Shown here: positions 60,318-64,000 of the stretch, piece after piece
How the letters are laid out: each line of letters starts with the position of its first letter
How positions within the stretch are numbered: the stretch's first letter is position 1
Origin: Mucilaginibacter frigoritolerans
GTDB taxonomy: Bacteria; Bacteroidota; Bacteroidia; Sphingobacteriales; Sphingobacteriaceae
Length of the DNA: 64,000 nt
Assembly (NCBI RefSeq): GCF_007830615.1
Contig: NZ_VLLI01000010.1
Location: 62,001 to 126,000, forward strand
Direction: 5' to 3'
Position numbers and translations under genes: made by a program
Notes under the pieces: model-generated
What the model was told of the DNA's origin: nothing
Database searches by the model: none
What the model saw: the letters and a program-made list of their open reading frames with translations, nothing else

Positions 60318-60443
60318 ACATAATTAATTAACCTTAATTATTAACTGATTTTATAAAGAACAAGTAAGTATTTTAATCGCCAACCGGCGGTCTTTGTGTT
60401 ATTTCATTTTCTTAAAAGGGCAGCCTTCAGGGCCCTTCATAAT

Positions 60444-60989
60444 TCATTTCGTCTTTTTATTTGCCTTCAGAATCATTTCTTTTAGTTTCATACGGGCCTT
60501 GAATAAGTTTGATTCAGATGTTTTGATATTAATATTTAGCATTTTTGAAATTTGTTCATGTGAATAACCATCAATAGCATATAAGTTAAAAACGATACGG
60601 CAACCTGGGGATAGTTCCTGAACTTTCACTAAAAGGTCGTCGTAACTTAATTTAGTATTGGCATATTCTTCTTTTGTCGTATAATCAGTTGTGTCCAAAT
60701 TGTCAAAAGATTCGGTTTTTATATTGCTACGGTAATATCCAATTGATGTAATTACCATAATTTTACCTAACCACGTTTTAAATGAATCCCGGCGGTGATA
60801 CCTTTTTATACTTGTAAAAACTTTCAGGAATCCTTTATTTAAAATTTCTGCGGCGTCATACCGATTATTCGCGTACCGGAGACAAATTCCCATCGCAAAA
60901 CCATAGAATGTTTGATAAATCATCTTCTGAGCGCTTCGGTTTTTCCGCCGACATTCATTAATTAGTTGTCCAATTTCTGATGTACTCAT
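60444..60989 (-). CDS. ECF-type RNA polymerase sigma factor
   Basis: 181 residues from ATG 60989 (MSTSEIGQLINECRRKNRSA). Region 2 is visible as QKMIYQTFYGFAMGICLRYA and LNKGFLKVFTSIKRYHRRDS-FKTWLGKIM; region 4 as LSPGCRIVFNLYAIDGYSHE, QISKMLNINIKTSESNLFKA. It is a SigW/FecI-like Bacteroidota sigma factor. No anti-sigma or SusC/SusD genes follow it, so its target is not evident. A 13-codon frame follows the stop at three bases. Confidence 0.9.
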   Translation of the reverse strand: MSTSEIGQLINECRRKNRSAQKMIYQTFYGFAMGICLRYANNRYDAAEILNKGFLKVFTSIKRYHRRDSFKTWLGKIMVITSIGYYRSNIKTESFDNLDTTDYTTKEEYANTKLSYDDLLVKVQELSPGCRIVFNLYAIDGYSHEQISKMLNINIKTSESNLFKARMKLKEMILKANKKTK

Positions 60990-61040
60990 ATTCTTCAATG
61001 CCGATGTTGGAATTAGTTGTTTTTGGCTCCTCCGGTATTA

Positions 61041-61292
61041 TTATGGTTCATCCACCAATAAATAGGAAATAAATATCAATTCCTTGTTAATACCCAATTG
61101 AGGCAAATAGTGTATCGATTTGAACCCAGCAACCATTTTATTTAATTCACATACAAACACCTCGTGGTCATCATGATTAAAAACGGATTGAAGTTGACTT
61201 ATCAACTCGTTCTTAGTCGTTTTATAACCCAGGGCACCTATCAATGATTTGATATCCGGGGCGTCATGATAGGTGGCGTTTCTTATTTTCAT
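61041..61292 (-). pseudogene. Truncated GNAT acetyltransferase (N-terminal half)
   Basis: 83 residues starting MKIRNATYHDAPDIKSLIGA, with the N-terminal strand-helix-strand of GNAT proteins ending at IFISYLLVDEP where the acetyl-CoA motif A should start. A normal member has 140-160 residues; the missing half includes the catalytic site. It starts three bases after the M16 peptidase stop, so it is translated with it if at all. Confidence 0.7.
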
Positions 61293-61295
61293 GGG

Positions 61296-64000
61296 CTAAT
61301 TTCTTCTCAAGCTGGTTTCTGGCAGCAATACCAGGCGGATGTAATTGTCGCCGGTAAGGTATTTGCCGGCCATCTCCTTTAGGCTTGCCGGTGTCACATC
61401 GTCAAGTAAAGCGTTATAATGGTTTACCTGTTCCATATCTTCATTATTCTGTAGTTGACCATTGATATAGCCCAGCCAAAAGCCGTTGGTTTTTAATTGT
61501 GGTTCTAAACTATTTTTTCCCTCCGTCCGCCATTTATCTACGTTTTCCTGCAACGGGCCATCGTTGCGGAGTTTGGCAATCTCATCTAAAGTGGAGGCGA
61601 TCAACTTGTCTACATTTTGCGGTGCACAGCTAAACTGGATAACAAAACTGTAGCGCTGTTGCGGGTATTTGGTGGTCTGCTCGGACACACTTGGACTGTA
61701 AACGCCGCTTTCATCTTCACGCAGCCTTTGCAACAAACGTATTTCCAGGGCTTCCTTTAAAGCGTCCAGTTTAACACTATTTGCCGCACTGTAATCGAAT
61801 TTGCCGGAAAAGATCAGTAAGACGGTAGATTGCGGTTCACTGCCTTTATATATGGTCTTTTCGATCCTCCCCTCCGGGATATGGATACCCAGGTCCCTTG
61901 CCACTTCATGGCCGTTGGTAGATGGAAGAGAACCCAAATATTTTTCCAGCAGGGGCTTGATCACATTGGTATCGATGCTGCCCACAAACGTGAAAGTGAA
62001 ATTTGAGGCGTCAGAAAATCGTTCTTTGTAGATGGTATAAGCCCTGTCCAAGTTCACTTCTTGCAACTTTTCGAGTGTGGGGCCGGTACGCCTGACGTTA
62101 TAATTACTCAATATCGCGCTCACCGTGTCGTTGAAAACATTCTTGGGGTCATTGCCCCGGTTAGCCAGTGCCGCCTTACTTTTTTCGATGATGCCCTTAA
62201 AGATAACGCTGTCTTTGCGTGGCTCGTTAAACTCTGCATAGATCATTTGAAAAGCGGTTTCCAGGTCCTTTTGTGTCGAACTCCCACTAAAGCCCTGGTA
62301 GCGGTCGGAGATATAGGGCGCTACGCCGACCTGTTTTTCTTCCAGAAATTTGCTCAGTTCGGTAGTGTTAAAATTACCCGCGCCCCCGGAGACGATGACG
62401 CCAGCAGCATTCGCCGCGCTTTGGTAATCCGCATCGCTGTATAGGGAAGTGCCACCTGGCGCAAAGGCGCTGAATTGGATCTCATCATTTTTATAATCGG
62501 TTGGCTTTAGGATAACTTTTACACCATTGTTCAAAGTAATCGTGGTTATGTTCAATACTTTATTTTGTTGCTCATCGATGATCTTACCGGGAATCGGTGA
62601 GACGGCAAGTAATGGTAACTTACTCACTTCGTCTTTATAGGGCGACAGGTTTTCGGTTTCGACGGATCTGAGCCAATTATTTACAATAAGTTCATTTGGA
62701 AGTGTGTTTTTATCCTTATCAGGCGCCTGGATCAGTACAACTCGGTTTGTAGTAGTGATATATTCGGCAGCCAAATTATTTACTTCACTCAAGGTAATAC
62801 CCGGCAAGTCCCCGCGTGTCAGTTTTGCCTCAGCTACTATTCCGGGTGCTGCAATATCCTTTAAAAAATAGGCCTGGTACTCCTTAACAAAGCTTTCTGA
62901 ACTGGTTTTGTCCTTTTCCTGTAATTGTTCATCCAACCCGTTCAGATATGCGGTTTTTGCCCGTTCCAACTCGGTCGCTGTGAAACCAAAGCGTTTGACC
63001 CTCTCGGTTTCCCGCCATACTGCTTTAATGCCTTTTTCCAGCTCACCCGGTTTGGCGTTGACGCTGGCAACATAACTGTCCAGACCACCCATAAAACCGG
63101 TAATACCCGCGCCGCCACCTACAAAAGGCGGATCGACATTTCGTGACAGTTCAGCATAACGTTCGGCCAGCATCTGGTTGAACAGATTTTGTATGATGGC
63201 TTTGCGGTAATCCACCGCCGTTTTTAATGGCAGCATGGGATGTTTTATAATGATCTCTGCTGTGGTAGAGGTCATTTCCTTATCAGTTACGGCGACAAAT
63301 TGATTTTTGCCGGTTAGTGCTACGGTATATTTTGCCCTTATCCTTTCATGTACAGGGTTTTTCAGGTCACTGAACATTGTTTTAACCACCTTTTCCAGGC
63401 TGTCTGCATTGATGTCCCCCACGATGATTAGCGCCTGTAAGTCAGGCCTATACCAGTCATGGTAGAAACGTGCGATAGTTGGTCTTTTGAAATTATCCAG
63501 TACTGTATCCAAACCTATGGGTATTCTGACCGCATATCTTGAATTATCTAACAATACCGGCCAATACACCCGCTGCATCCTTTCGCCTGCACCTTTGCCC
63601 AGTCTTTTTTCCTCCAACACTACGCCGCGTTCCTTATCGATCTCGGTCGGATCAAGGGTAGCGCTTTGCGCCCAGTCGTGCATGATCAACATACCTTCAC
63701 GAAGGATATCCGGTTTATCAGACGGCAGTGGCAATTCGTAAACCGTTTCATCAAAACTGGTATAAGCGTTGATATCCGCGCCGAACCGCACACCCGCTTT
63801 TTGCAAATAATCTACCAGCTCGTTATGGGGAAAATGCACGGTGCCATTAAAGTTCATGTGCTCCATAAAGTGAGCCAGGCCGCGCTGGTCCTCATCTTCC
63901 AACACAGAGCCGACTTTGTTGACCATATACATATACACCCTGTGCTTGGGTTCTTCATTATGGCGGATATAATAGGTAAAACCGTTGGGTAGGTGTCCGA
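61296..64000 (-). CDS. M16-family (insulinase-type) metallopeptidase, 5' end outside window
   Basis: The frame is open to the right edge, with GFTYYIRHNEEPKHRVYMYM upstream of the first internal Met, so the true start lies beyond 64000; about 900 residues are visible. The zinc motif HFMEH (HxxEH) is in GLAHFMEHMNFNGT. The two-lobe M16 architecture is complete: the active N-terminal pair, then the inactive second pair (from about ITTITLNNGVKVILKPTDYK). Such PqqL-like enzymes are periplasmic in Bacteroidota, usually with a signal peptide, which would lie outside the window. Confidence 0.93.
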   Translation of the reverse strand, partial: GHLPNGFTYYIRHNEEPKHRVYMYMVNKVGSVLEDEDQRGLAHFMEHMNFNGTVHFPHNELVDYLQKAGVRFGADINAYTSFDETVYELPLPSDKPDILREGMLIMHDWAQSATLDPTEIDKERGVVLEEKRLGKGAGERMQRVYWPVLLDNSRYAVRIPIGLDTVLDNFKRPTIARFYHDWYRPDLQALIIVGDINADSLEKVVKTMFSDLKNPVHERIRAKYTVALTGKNQFVAVTDKEMTSTTAEIIIKHPMLPLKTAVDYRKAIIQNLFNQMLAERYAELSRNVDPPFVGGGAGITGFMGGLDSYVASVNAKPGELEKGIKAVWRETERVKRFGFTATELERAKTAYLNGLDEQLQEKDKTSSESFVKEYQAYFLKDIAAPGIVAEAKLTRGDLPGITLSEVNNLAAEYITTTNRVVLIQAPDKDKNTLPNELIVNNWLRSVETENLSPYKDEVSKLPLLAVSPIPGKIIDEQQNKVLNITTITLNNGVKVILKPTDYKNDEIQFSAFAPGGTSLYSDADYQSAANAAGVIVSGGAGNFNTTELSKFLEEKQVGVAPYISDRYQGFSGSSTQKDLETAFQMIYAEFNEPRKDSVIFKGIIEKSKAALANRGNDPKNVFNDTVSAILSNYNVRRTGPTLEKLQEVNLDRAYTIYKERFSDASNFTFTFVGSIDTNVIKPLLEKYLGSLPSTNGHEVARDLGIHIPEGRIEKTIYKGSEPQSTVLLIFSGKFDYSAANSVKLDALKEALEIRLLQRLREDESGVYSPSVSEQTTKYPQQRYSFVIQFSCAPQNVDKLIASTLDEIAKLRNDGPLQENVDKWRTEGKNSLEPQLKTNGFWLGYINGQLQNNEDMEQVNHYNALLDDVTPASLKEMAGKYLTGDNYIRLVLLPETSLRRN

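Noticed and set aside
60399..60440. 13-codon frame MKGPEGCPFKKMK three bases after the ECF sigma stop
   Set aside because: It looks peptide-like, but there is no independent evidence such as a ribosome-binding site or known family.
63900..64000. Possible frameshift at the start of the M16 peptidase
   Set aside because: Re-reading 63901-64000 shows a single open frame through the expected N-terminal sequence to the window edge, so the gene is only incomplete, not broken.
1..64000. CRISPR arrays, insertion sequences and rRNA genes
   Set aside because: I found no regularly spaced repeats, no transposase genes and no rRNA sequence in the window.

Overview
The window looks like the chromosome of a Sphingobacteriaceae bacterium (Pedobacter/Mucilaginibacter-like, phylum Bacteroidota). 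The grounds are promoters of the Bacteroidota type (TTTG, 19 bases, TAnnTTTG, clearest before tRNA-Pro), weak Shine-Dalgarno signals, a CTnDOT-type traE-F-G-I-J-K-L-M transfer module with RteC, TlpA proteins with DUF4369-like N-termini, and DUF932/DUF4134/DUF4133 families. The genus is an inference from gene content.

Layout. (1) 1-5.9 kb: end of an unrecognised gene, a large BamA/TamA-like outer-membrane protein, tRNA-Pro, DUF1801 and a GT39 glycosyltransferase. (2) 6-14.3 kb: mixed accessory genes: a membrane protein, a convergent DUF5131/TcmP pair, a Crp/Fnr regulator, a secreted alpha/beta hydrolase, a CaiB-type CoA transferase, a rifamycin ADP-ribosyltransferase (arr) and an MtfA-like peptidase. 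(3) 14.6-36.3 kb: a large sulfur cluster. On the minus strand it holds a poly-cysteine leader peptide, a PhyH dioxygenase, a CPA2 antiporter, a beta-carbonic anhydrase, a family 2A encapsulin shell with its cysteine-desulfurase cargo and a serine acetyltransferase, a second NifS-like protein without its catalytic cysteine, a PIG-L deacetylase, a TlpA protein, metN-metI-metQ, an Rrf2 regulator and an alcohol dehydrogenase. On the plus strand it holds a SAM riboswitch, an intact NifS paralogue, a second TlpA and a tRNA-Cys-like gene. At least five promoters in this block share a dyad centred on TCTATRGA. (4) 37.6-46.2 kb: a truncated tyrosine recombinase and a tRNA 3'-end remnant mark an old integration boundary, followed by HNH and Shedu-like nuclease genes, ICE accessory genes and a structured non-coding stretch. 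(5) 46.2-58.1 kb: the conjugative module, all on the minus strand. (6) 58.3-64 kb: membrane LuxR regulator, GNAT, ECF sigma factor, truncated GNAT and an M16 peptidase running off the window.

How the genes fit together. I read 16-36 kb as one sulfur/cysteine regulon: uptake (metNIQ), cysteine precursor synthesis (serine acetyltransferase), sulfur mobilisation from cysteine (three cysteine-desulfurase-fold proteins), sequestration in an encapsulin shell, thiol redox (two TlpA), and sensing at several levels (Rrf2 protein, SAM riboswitch, poly-Cys leader, possibly a structured metN leader). The encapsulin-desulfurase-acetyltransferase genes overlap and are probably translationally coupled. The most novel parts are the poly-Cys leader, the catalytic-cysteine-less NifS paralogue beside the nanocompartment operon, and the shared operator.
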